A stretch of DNA of 23,258 nucleotides, from contig JBBUEO010000009.1 of the NCBI GenBank assembly GCA_038056915.1, positions 1 through 23,258 of the forward strand, read 5' to 3'. Under the pieces are notes generated by a model. It did not search any database and was not told the DNA's origin. It worked only from the letters and a program-made list of their open reading frames with translations. Shown one piece after another: positions 15,737-21,831 of this stretch. The position numbers were made by a program, and so were the translations under genes. The stretch comes from JBBUEO01 sp038056915 (lineage in GTDB: Bacteria > Patescibacteriota > UBA1384 > UBA12157 > JAENIV01). Each line of letters starts with the position of its first letter. Positions within the stretch are counted from its first letter, which is position 1.

Positions 15737-16461
15737 GTTGCAATTTTAGTATCAGCCATTATCGAGAAATTATCAGGAGTTTTCAAAAGGATCATCAATT
15801 TATTTTTTTTGACCAAGCCCAAAAAACCCAAGGTCGGTTTGTCATTTTACGCCACGATATCGATTATTCTTTAAAACAAGCCCTCAAAATGGCTCAAATT
15901 GATAAATCCCTCAACATAAAAGCGACCTTTTTTATTCTAATCAGCTGTCCTTACTATAATCTCTTTGAAATTAAATCTTTGGCAATAATTAAACAAATTT
16001 GTCTTCTTGGCCATCAAATCGGTCTGCATTATGACGGAGCGATGATTGAAAATCTTAACATTAGTCCCCAAATATTTTTGAAAAATACTGTTAAATATTT
16101 GGAAAAAATAATTCAGACCAAAATTGCGGTTTTGGCTCAACATAACCCAGCTGAAACAAAAAAAATTATTCTCCCAACTGGTTATCTTGACGCTTATTCT
16201 ACGCAGTTTACTCACAATATCAAATATCTCTCCGATAGTTGTCAAAAATGGCATGATGGTTGCTTGTGCAGGATGTCAGAGAAATATCCCCAGCTTCAAA
16301 TATTAATTCATCCCTATTTATGGTCGGAGAAATCTTTAAAGCTTGATCAGCTAAGAAGGCAAGTTACCAAAGAAAAAATTCAAGAATTTAAAGATTGGGA
16401 AAGATTTTTTAAAAAGATGAATATACAGCGTAATCGTCAAATCTCCTCAAAATTGGCTTAA
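15733..16461 (+). CDS. polysaccharide deacetylase-like (NodB/CE4 fold) protein
   Basis: The 242-aa product resembles the polysaccharide deacetylase superfamily, metal-dependent enzymes that remove N- or O-acetyl groups from cell-surface or wall glycans. R40-H-D-I-D44 corresponds to the catalytic Asp and metal Asp of motif 1. KATFFILI follows as the next strand, and GHQIGLHYDG (H94, H99) fits the histidine pair of motif 2 in a diverged form. A late HPYLW may be the C-terminal histidine. No signal peptide is visible, so it may act on cytoplasmic or nascent glycans, or may be a diverged non-wall family. It is the last gene of the overlapping ddl cluster. Confidence 0.75.
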   Translation: MSCNFSISHYREIIRSFQKDHQFIFFDQAQKTQGRFVILRHDIDYSLKQALKMAQIDKSLNIKATFFILISCPYYNLFEIKSLAIIKQICLLGHQIGLHYDGAMIENLNISPQIFLKNTVKYLEKIIQTKIAVLAQHNPAETKKIILPTGYLDAYSTQFTHNIKYLSDSCQKWHDGCLCRMSEKYPQLQILIHPYLWSEKSLKLDQLRRQVTKEKIQEFKDWERFFKKMNIQRNRQISSKLA

Positions 16462-16481
16462 ATTCATTTTCCTGCTAAAAT
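16453..16481 (+). promoter_or_regulatory. promoter for ftsEX
   Basis: TTGGCT (16453-16458) and TAAAAT (16476-16481) are 17 nt apart. The -35 overlaps the end of the deacetylase-like gene. Initiation near 16488 would coincide with the Shine-Dalgarno AAAGGAG (16487-16493), giving another leader of about 10 nt. Confidence 0.6.
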
Positions 16482-16497
16482 AGATTAAAGGAGAATT

Positions 16498-17178
16498 TTG
16501 ATTGAAATAATCGGGGTGTCGAAAACATACGGGGAAAAAATTTGCGCCTTAGCAAACATAAGTCTTAAGATATCCAAAGGGGAGTTTGTTTCAATTGTTG
16601 GTCCTTCGGGAGCCGGGAAATCAACCTTGGTTAAATTATTAATTTGTGAAGAAAAACCGATTTCAGGCAAGATATTAATTGCCGGTCGCAATATTGTTGG
16701 TCTTGAGCCGCAAGAATTGCCCTATTTCCGTCGTAAAATCGGGGTGGTTTTTCAGGATTTTAAACTACTGCCGCAAAAAACCGTTTACGAAAATGTCGCC
16801 TTTGCCTTGGAGGTCTGTGAGGCGTCGCCGGAGGAGATTTTTGAAAAAGTCCCGCGGATTTTGGATTTGGTGGGAATGATTAAAAGAAAAGATAATTACC
16901 CCGATGAATTATCGGGCGGAGAAAAACAGCGAGTCAGCATTGCCCGCGCCTTAGTGCATTCCCCGAAAATTTTGATTGCCGACGAACCAACCGGCAATTT
17001 AGATCCGATCAATGCCTGGGAAATTATTGAGCTTTTAGGCCGGATAAATCGGCGAGGAACAATTGTTATTTTAGCTACCCATAATAAATCGATTGTTGAC
17101 CGTCTCAAGCGCCGAGTGGTTTTGTTAAAGGATGGGAGGATGGTTTCCGACAAAGTTCGGGGAGGATATGTCATTTAA
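16498..17178 (+). CDS. ftsE: cell division ATP-binding protein FtsE
   Basis: ABC-type ATPase that pairs with FtsX at the division site. The complex does not transport but activates periplasmic peptidoglycan hydrolases. The 226 aa is typical. Walker A is GPSGAGKST (35-43), the Q-loop is in VVFQDFKLLP (about 83-92), the signature is LSGGEKQR (139-145), Walker B is ILIADEP (158-164, catalytic E163), and the H-loop is ATHNK. GNLDP after Walker B and the FQDFKLL wording are FtsE-like. The start is TTG at 16498, 4 nt after AAAGGAG. ftsX follows 29 nt later across an AAGTAA-rich spacer. Confidence 0.95.
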   Translation: MIEIIGVSKTYGEKICALANISLKISKGEFVSIVGPSGAGKSTLVKLLICEEKPISGKILIAGRNIVGLEPQELPYFRRKIGVVFQDFKLLPQKTVYENVAFALEVCEASPEEIFEKVPRILDLVGMIKRKDNYPDELSGGEKQRVSIARALVHSPKILIADEPTGNLDPINAWEIIELLGRINRRGTIVILATHNKSIVDRLKRRVVLLKDGRMVSDKVRGGYVI

Positions 17179-17207
17179 GTAAAAAAGTAATAAGTAAAAA
17201 GTAAAAA
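17176..17207 (+). repeat. AAGTAA-type simple repeat between ftsE and ftsX
   Basis: The spacer is built from repeated AAGTAAAA units running from the ftsE stop to the ftsX start. It displaces any recognisable Shine-Dalgarno for ftsX. It may be slippage-prone. Confidence 0.5.
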
Positions 17208-18122
17208 ATGAATTGGATTTCTGCTCAAAGAATTAGCAAATTAGGTTTAATAAATTTCTGGCGAAACCGCTGGCTTTCGCTGGCTTCGACTTTAGTAATG
17301 ACTTTAACCTTACTGATTATTTCTCTTTTTGTAATTTTATTAATCATTATCGGCGCCGCCACCGACAGAATCAAAGCCAAAATGGATATTACCGTCTATT
17401 TTAAAGATTCTGCCCAAACCGAAGAAATAAGTGACCTCCAGCAAAAGCTGGCGGCAAGAGGCGATGTCAAAGAAGTCCGCTATATTTCCAAAGAAGAAGC
17501 TTTGATAATCTGGAACGAACGGCAAAAAAATCAGCGGATTAAAGAATTAGTCACCCCGGAAGAAAATCCTTTGCCTCGGTCATTGGCGATTAAAGCGATT
17601 GATCCGGAAAATCTTCAAAATGTCGCCGATTATCTTTCAGGGGAGGATTTCTCCTCCATCATTCATAAAATTTCCTATGAAGAAAATAAACAAATTATTG
17701 ATAAACTGCTGGCAATTACCTCTTTTGTCCAAAAAATGGGGGCGGTTTTGTCAATCATTTTTATCATTATTTCGATTTTAGTGATTTTAAATACCATCCG
17801 TTTGACAATTTTTACCCGCAAAGAAGAGATAGAAATTATGCGTTTAGTCGGTGCCAGCGACCGCTTTATCCGTTTTCCTTTTATTGTCGAGGGTATTCTC
17901 TATGGTTTTTTGGCCTGTCTATTAGCTTTAATTTTAATGTGGCTGATGCTGATGTTTTTGAGCCCCTTGACAACAAAATATTTGGGTGAGGCAGTAACGG
18001 AAAATATGAAGCATTTTTTCACTTCCCATCTTTGGCTGATCTTTTTGCTCCAGTTGGGGGTAGGAATCCTCATCGGCATCGGCTGTTCGCTGTTTAGTAT
18101 TAGGAAATATCTGAAGATATAG
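17208..18122 (+). CDS. ftsX: cell division protein FtsX
   Basis: Membrane partner of FtsE. It transmits ATP hydrolysis across the membrane to extracellular hydrolase activators such as EnvC-type coiled-coil proteins. The 304 aa shows the FtsX plan: a cytoplasmic N-terminus, TM1 (about 22-50), an extracellular domain (about 51-170, with ITVYFKDSA and AEEISDLQQK-like features typical of FtsX), TM2 (about 175-198), the conserved cytoplasmic loop IRLTIFTRKEEIEIMRLVGA, TM3 (about 226-255) and TM4 (about 272-297). ATG 17208 lacks a Shine-Dalgarno. A likely extracellular partner is encoded at 19571-20698. Confidence 0.95.
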   Translation: MNWISAQRISKLGLINFWRNRWLSLASTLVMTLTLLIISLFVILLIIIGAATDRIKAKMDITVYFKDSAQTEEISDLQQKLAARGDVKEVRYISKEEALIIWNERQKNQRIKELVTPEENPLPRSLAIKAIDPENLQNVADYLSGEDFSSIIHKISYEENKQIIDKLLAITSFVQKMGAVLSIIFIIISILVILNTIRLTIFTRKEEIEIMRLVGASDRFIRFPFIVEGILYGFLACLLALILMWLMLMFLSPLTTKYLGEAVTENMKHFFTSHLWLIFLLQLGVGILIGIGCSLFSIRKYLKI

Positions 18123-18191
18123 AGATAAATTACAATCAGGTGGGTTAACAAAAATCTAAGCAATAATTTACTTTTAAAAAAGAGGAGCTAA

Positions 18192-18563
18192 ATGATAAAG
18201 AAAAAAATTACCCTTGATGATTTAGCGGCAATGACCCAAGCGGGCTTTATAGAAATGGGCGAAAGATTTTCAAAGAGATTTGATGGTATTGATCAAAGAT
18301 TTGATGGTGTTGATAAAAAAATTGATGGGCTTGATAAAAAAATTGATGGTGTTGATAAAAAAATTGAATCAGTGAAGACGGCAATGCATGACGAATTTCG
18401 TCGGGTTCATGAAGAGATCAATGATATTAGAGAGAAATTAGATCAGCTCTCGAAAAGAACTGATGAAGATACTAGGGTAGTCAGCGCCGAAATTTTGAAG
18501 TTAAAGAAAAGAATTGAGATACTGGAAAAACAATTTAAGCAATTAAAATCAGCGAGGGCATAA
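18192..18563 (+). CDS. heptad-repeat coiled-coil protein
   Basis: The 123-aa protein is predicted to be almost entirely alpha-helical coiled coil. The N-terminal part reads ITLDDLAAMTQAGF, an opening I associate with small CPR coiled-coil proteins. Residues 29-58 are near-perfect heptads (RFDGIDQ, RFDGVDK, KIDGLDK, KIDGVDK) with hydrophobic residues every 3-4 positions. The remainder is a less regular charged helix ending LEKQFKQLKSARA. There is no membrane segment or signal peptide. ATG 18192 follows AGAGGAG (18181-18187) by 4 nt. It sits between ftsX and cassette 2 and has a downstream terminator-like hairpin. Function is unknown; a scaffold or oligomerisation role is guesswork. Confidence 0.85.
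   Translation: MIKKKITLDDLAAMTQAGFIEMGERFSKRFDGIDQRFDGVDKKIDGLDKKIDGVDKKIESVKTAMHDEFRRVHEEINDIREKLDQLSKRTDEDTRVVSAEILKLKKRIEILEKQFKQLKSARA
18276..18359 (+). repeat. 21-bp tandem repeat in the coiled-coil gene
   Basis: Four copies of a 21-bp unit encode the heptads at residues 29-56. The last two differ at only a few positions (AAAAAAATTGATGG followed by CTTGAT or TGTTGAT), so recent unit duplication is likely and copy number may vary between strains. Confidence 0.8.
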
Positions 18564-18592
18564 GCAGTTTTTGAAAATATTTAGAATATGTT

Positions 18593-18622
18593 CCAAAATC
18601 AAGCCCCATGACTTGATTTTTG
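18593..18622 (+). terminator. hairpin after the coiled-coil gene, overlapping a promoter
   Basis: AAAATCAAG (18595-18603) pairs perfectly with CTTGATTTT (18612-18620) around CCCCATGA. Flanking CC (18593-18594) can continue with GG (18622-18623) past a bulged T. The 3' arm supplies the T-rich tail. The same arm contains the -35 of the next promoter (TTGATT, 18613-18618). Confidence 0.55.
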
Positions 18623-18641
18623 GGACGGAACGATTTATAAT
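18613..18641 (+). promoter_or_regulatory. strong promoter of cassette 2
   Basis: TTGATT (18613-18618) and a perfect TATAAT (18636-18641) are 17 nt apart. Initiation near 18648 starts just before the first leader hairpin, leaving a leader of about 95 nt. Confidence 0.75.
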
Positions 18642-18647
18642 ATAGAC

Positions 18648-18742
18648 AATTCGAGCTTTAGGGCTCGAAAGTACCAAAACCCGCCGTGTGGCGGGCAAAA
18701 TGGTCAGGCGAAGACCCTAAAACGCAAGGAGGAAGCTACCTG
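18648..18742 (+). promoter_or_regulatory. structured 5' leader of cassette 2
   Basis: Three hairpins occur in order. TTCGAGC (18650-18656) pairs with GCTCGAA (18663-18669), 7 perfect bp. CCCGCC (18680-18685) pairs with GGCGGG (18690-18695) around GTGT, 6 perfect bp. GGTC (18702-18705) pairs with GACC (18713-18716). The loop of the third contains GCG (18708-18710), which can pair with CGC (18723-18725) just before the Shine-Dalgarno AAGGAGG (18726-18732), forming a possible H-type pseudoknot with an A-rich linker. A six-codon upstream ORF (18700-18720, MVRRRP) overlaps the third hairpin. No known riboswitch class matched. Confidence 0.55.
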
Positions 18743-19435
18743 ATGAATCAGATGAATCAGCGTACTTCCAAAGAAGTGAAGCCTATATCCGAAGGTTTGG
18801 CGAGGCATATGGGTCGGATGGTTGAAGACGCCTCGCGCAAATACCATGGGGGTGCCCAGAAACTCGAGTTAGTCAAGGGTCATCCTGAGTTTCAGAAGCG
18901 GCTCTTCGGACTATTCGACGAACTGGCGGCTGAGCGCGAAGCGATGCTGTCGCTCATTGGGAGGTCGCCGTTCGCGAAGATCCAGATCGGTACCTTCGGA
19001 AATGCGCAGGATCTCCGCCGGGCGCTCATCGACGGTAACAATCGCATCGAGAGGGGTGCTGATGATCTCCTGGGTCGGATCACGCTGGTCTCGGAGCCTG
19101 CGACCCTCGATCTCTACCGGGCCACCAACGCCGAGCTGGGTCTGTCACGGGGAGGTACTGCGGCTCAGTTGTTCGATGCGATCGAGAAGATCGGCGGAGA
19201 GAAGCTTCCGGCGGAAGCCGGGCCGCAGTACCGCCTGCAGAACCCCGACCAGCCGGTGGGCGGGTGGGAGTTGGTGTTCTCGGATCCCCTCACCTATTGC
19301 GATGGCTTCCATGGCATGTTCAGCGTCAGGCTTGACGGGGGGGACAGGTGGCTCCAAGGATTCCGCGACAATGGGGCAACCCTCCTCGTTTGCGTGTGCG
19401 TGTTCGGCCGCAAGCGTCCTAGTGTTTGTACTTAG
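18743..19435 (+). CDS. hypothetical protein of cassette 2 (GC-rich ORF)
   Basis: I do not recognise this 230-aa protein. The N-terminal half is helical and charged (RHMGRMVEDASRKYHGGAQK; FDELAAEREAMLSL). The middle has FAKIQIGTFGNAQDLRRAL and LVSEPATLDLYRATNAELGL. The C-terminal part (GGWELVFSDPLTYCDGFHG, VRLDGGDRWLQGF) looks beta-rich, ending with an odd cysteine-containing tail (LVCVCVFG). ATG 18743 is chosen because AAGGAGG lies 10 nt upstream; the frame opens at GTG 18686 inside a leader hairpin, and ATG 18752 is an alternative. A sampled 60-nt stretch is about 62% GC, against about 38% in ftsX, so foreign origin is plausible. It is a monocistronic unit with its own promoter, leader and terminator. 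Confidence 0.72.
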   Translation: MNQMNQRTSKEVKPISEGLARHMGRMVEDASRKYHGGAQKLELVKGHPEFQKRLFGLFDELAAEREAMLSLIGRSPFAKIQIGTFGNAQDLRRALIDGNNRIERGADDLLGRITLVSEPATLDLYRATNAELGLSRGGTAAQLFDAIEKIGGEKLPAEAGPQYRLQNPDQPVGGWELVFSDPLTYCDGFHGMFSVRLDGGDRWLQGFRDNGATLLVCVCVFGRKRPSVCT

Positions 19436-19468
19436 GGCGTTTGTCTCTTCTATCTCTTTGGGCTTTGT

Positions 19469-19500
19469 CCGGCCCCGCCTCATCGGCGGGGCCGGTTTTG
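19469..19500 (+). terminator. intrinsic terminator of cassette 2
   Basis: CCGGCCCCGCC (19469-19479) pairs perfectly over 11 bp with GGCGGGGCCGG (19485-19495) around TCATC, followed by TTTTGTTT. It closely resembles the cassette 1 terminator (shared CCCGCC and GGCGGGGCCG arms). Confidence 0.92.
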
Positions 19501-19516
19501 TTTCAATTAATAAATA

Positions 19517-19547
19517 TTGCTAAAAAAGCTGAAAAGAATGGTATAAT
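19517..19547 (+). promoter_or_regulatory. promoter of the M23 peptidase gene
   Basis: TGGTATAAT (19539-19547) is an extended -10 with a perfect TATAAT. TTGCTA (19517-19522) is a weak -35 at 19-nt spacing. Initiation near 19554 would give a leader of about 17 nt. Confidence 0.6.
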
Positions 19548-19570
19548 AAATTTGAAGCGAAAGAAGCAAA

Positions 19571-20698
19571 ATGTCTATGAGAATTATAAAGATAACTTAT
19601 TTTAAAGCGCTAACCATTATTGTTTTGCTGATTTTAGCCAGTCTTAATTTTCAATTCGCCCAAGCGGCGGATTTAGATACTTTACGTCAAGAGCAGTATA
19701 AGAAAAGTCAGGAACTTAACGCCGCTAAAAAAGCCGCTGATGATAAAATGAAAGAGGCGCAAAATCTTAAAAATGAAATTGCTGTTTTGGATGCCAGTAT
19801 TTCCCAAATTGAGGCCCAAATTGCTATCACCAATAATGATATTGATTTGACCCAAAACAAAATTGACGAAACCCAAGCCCAAATTGAGCAAAAAGAGCAA
19901 GAACTGGCGGTCCAAAAAGATAATCTTCATGAAACCATGCGGGTGATTTATGAAAGTCCAGAGCGGTCAACTGCAGAAATTATTATCGGTTCCAATTCTT
20001 TATCAGAAATTGTTGATAAAGCCCAATATATTGAAGCTTTAGAATTTCAAATTGAAACCACCATAAATACCATTTTACAGCTTAAAGCCGAACTTGAAAA
20101 TCAGCGAAACGAGCTGGAAAAGAAAAAAGCCGAGCTTTCCGATTTACAAGCCCAACAGCAAGCCCAAAAACGGGGTTTAGATAGTCAAAAAAGCACCAAA
20201 GCGACAATGATGCAGTCTGCGGTTGATGCTCAAAAGGTCTATGAGCAGAAAGCCGCCGAAGCCCGGGCGTCGCTAAATCAACTAAATGCCCAAATTGCCG
20301 CTTTGTCAAGGGGCAATCGCGTTTCATATGGCTATGTTAATCAGGGTGATATTATTGGTTATGAAGGCAGTACCGGTTTTTCCACCGGTCCACATCTTCA
20401 TTTTGAGGTCCGCTTAAACGGCACGCCGGTTAATCCCCGCAATTATTTAGGCGGGGTTTTAGCTTGGCCAATGTCGGATTATCGAATAACTCAAGAATTT
20501 GGGCCCGCCGGCTGGACAGCTTGGTACTCTTTTCATACGGGCCTGGATATGGCGGCTAACTCCGGCTACGGCGCCCCGATTCGGGCCGCCGCCGCCGGTG
20601 ATATTGTTTTACATCAATATTACGGTGGTTATGGTAATTTAGTAATTATCGATCACGGCGGGGGACTGCTGACAATGTACGGACATATGATAGACTAA
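19571..20698 (+). CDS. EnvC-like coiled-coil protein with circularly permuted M23 peptidase domain
   Basis: Secreted murein-hydrolase-type protein of 375 aa. It has a signal peptide (about 1-32, cleavage likely after AQA) and a long coiled coil (about 35-250) like EnvC and other FtsX-dependent hydrolases. The M23/LytM domain is in swapped order. The normally C-terminal half comes first (GDIIGYEGSTG, then GPHLHFEVR with H275 and H277). The normally N-terminal half comes second (WPMSDYRITQEFG, FHTGLDMA with H322 and D326, GNLVIIDHG, and YGH with H372 ending MID). All metal-site residues (HxxxD and HxH) are therefore present, so it may be catalytic, unlike degenerate EnvC. ATG 19571 is used; ATG 19577 is an alternative. 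Shine-Dalgarno is weak. The ftsEX genes lie 1.4 kb upstream. Confidence 0.9.
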   Translation: MSMRIIKITYFKALTIIVLLILASLNFQFAQAADLDTLRQEQYKKSQELNAAKKAADDKMKEAQNLKNEIAVLDASISQIEAQIAITNNDIDLTQNKIDETQAQIEQKEQELAVQKDNLHETMRVIYESPERSTAEIIIGSNSLSEIVDKAQYIEALEFQIETTINTILQLKAELENQRNELEKKKAELSDLQAQQQAQKRGLDSQKSTKATMMQSAVDAQKVYEQKAAEARASLNQLNAQIAALSRGNRVSYGYVNQGDIIGYEGSTGFSTGPHLHFEVRLNGTPVNPRNYLGGVLAWPMSDYRITQEFGPAGWTAWYSFHTGLDMAANSGYGAPIRAAAAGDIVLHQYYGGYGNLVIIDHGGGLLTMYGHMID

Positions 20699-20824
20699 AA
20701 AATAAAAAATTCGAAGCACGAAATCCTAAATCCTAAACAAATTCAAAGTTTAAAAATAATTTGAAAATTTGAAATTTAGATATTATTTAGAATTTAGAAA
20801 TTCGAATTTCGGATTTTAAAAAAT
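20699..20824 (+). repeat. AT-rich intergenic repeat-like element
   Basis: About 126 nt with no ORF, built from words such as AAATCCTAAATCC, AAATTTGAAATTTAG, AATTTAGAAATTCG and TTTCGGATTTT. The left end (TTCGAAGCACGAAATCC) and right end (AAATTCGAATTTCGGATTT) are loosely inverted relative to one another. It resembles dispersed AT-rich intergenic sequences I recall from CPR assemblies. No clear promoter or terminator could be picked out. Confidence 0.45.
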
Positions 20825-21040
20825 ATGTACATTTTTTTGATTATTTGGTTTTTATTTCTTTTTGCCTATATTATTTTTAATGTCTATGGGCTTTATCGGG
20901 TGATGGCGATGAGAATTAAAGGCGATGTTATTCCTTTGGCAGTTCTGATCTATAGTGTGGCAATTATTGTAATTATTATTGTCAGTTTAGGATTTTTTAT
21001 GACTTTTGAATGGAGTAAAAGTCTAACAGATTTATTCTAG
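20825..21040 (+). CDS. small two-helix membrane protein
   Basis: The 71-aa protein has two hydrophobic segments (about residues 2-25 and 38-62) separated by a short basic loop (RVMAMRIKGD), so the loop is probably cytoplasmic. No family was recognised. ATG 20825 has no Shine-Dalgarno and follows the AT-rich element directly. The stop is 11 nt before the PH-domain gene, so the two are probably co-transcribed and may form a membrane complex. It is judged real because of its clean membrane pattern and operon spacing. Confidence 0.7.
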   Translation: MYIFLIIWFLFLFAYIIFNVYGLYRVMAMRIKGDVIPLAVLIYSVAIIVIIIVSLGFFMTFEWSKSLTDLF

Positions 21041-21051
21041 GTGGAGTAAAA

Positions 21052-21831
21052 ATGGCCGAATATAATTTTCCAATTCCGGGTTCTTTGGAAGAAGAAAAAA
21101 TTGTTTTATTTATTCGCCGGCATTGGGCATCTTTTTTAGGCCAATTTCTCCTTTCAACAGCAATGCTGATTTTGCCGGCAATAATTTTGATTATTGCTCT
21201 TGTCACCCAGCCGCAAGTATTTAAAGGTATGCTGCTAAATTTTTTAGTTATGGGATTATCCATCTATTATTTGATTGCTTTAACTGTAGCTTTTGTCGCC
21301 TGGATTTCCTTTTATTATGATGTTTATATTATTTATGCAGATTCAGTGGTTGATATTGTCCAGCAAGGATTTTTCGGCCGGAAAATTTCTCAACTTTCAA
21401 TTCTTCGAGTTCAGGATGTCTCTTCTGATATCAAGGGTTTTTTGCCGACTTTTTTCGGCTTTGGCGATGTTTTAGTCGAAACCGCCGGCGAACAAAGTCA
21501 AAATTTTTTGCTGGTAGCAGTCCCTCAACCTCAAAAAGTGGCTTCAAAAATTATGGAACTTCACGATCAACTGGTGGCTAAAGAAGATAGAGAACCAGGA
21601 ATAATCGAAGGAGAGGGAGTTTTAGAATCTCAAACCGAAGATAAAGATATAAAGGAGGAACAACCAGAGACCGCTCCGCCAACAACTTATCAAGATTTGA
21701 TGGAAAAAGAGCAAAAAAACCAACAAAATCAGCCAAGCCCACAACAACAGACTTCAACCGTTGAAAAAGAAGGGGAGATTTCCCATGATGAATTAGATAA
21801 AGGCGGGGAAATTAAGCTTAATGATAAATAA
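21052..21831 (+). CDS. bacterial PH-domain (DUF304-like) membrane protein
   Basis: The 259-aa protein has a cytoplasmic N-terminus, two membrane helices (about 28-52 and 60-86) and a bacterial pleckstrin-homology domain (about 88-172). The domain shows the typical YDVYIIYADSVVDIVQQGFFG opening, followed by ILRVQDVSSDIKGFLPTFFGFGDV, which is characteristic of YdbS/YdbT-type bPH2 proteins. The remaining 85 residues are an acidic, Q/P/E-rich, probably disordered tail. The biochemical role of this family is poorly known. ATG 21052 follows GGTGGAG by about 5 nt. The end overlaps the rtcB start by 11 nt. Confidence 0.88.
   Translation: MAEYNFPIPGSLEEEKIVLFIRRHWASFLGQFLLSTAMLILPAIILIIALVTQPQVFKGMLLNFLVMGLSIYYLIALTVAFVAWISFYYDVYIIYADSVVDIVQQGFFGRKISQLSILRVQDVSSDIKGFLPTFFGFGDVLVETAGEQSQNFLLVAVPQPQKVASKIMELHDQLVAKEDREPGIIEGEGVLESQTEDKDIKEEQPETAPPTTYQDLMEKEQKNQQNQPSPQQQTSTVEKEGEISHDELDKGGEIKLNDK

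Noticed and set aside
18648..18742. preQ1-I or other named riboswitch
   Set aside because: The small hairpin with A-rich tail next to the SD is reminiscent of preQ1-I, but the conserved loop bases and stem length do not fit. It is kept only as an unnamed structured leader.
19145..19483. Long minus-strand ORF (112 aa) and a +2-frame ORF (18957-19523) over cassette 2
   Set aside because: GC-rich DNA creates long open shadows. The 18743-19435 frame has a strong SD, a promoter and a terminator placed just after its stop; the others have none and one runs through the terminator.
20687..20698. Truncation or frameshift of the M23 gene after YGHMID
   Set aside because: The missing canonical C-terminal half is present intact upstream in the same protein, and no M23-like sequence continues in any frame downstream. 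Circular permutation explains the order better.
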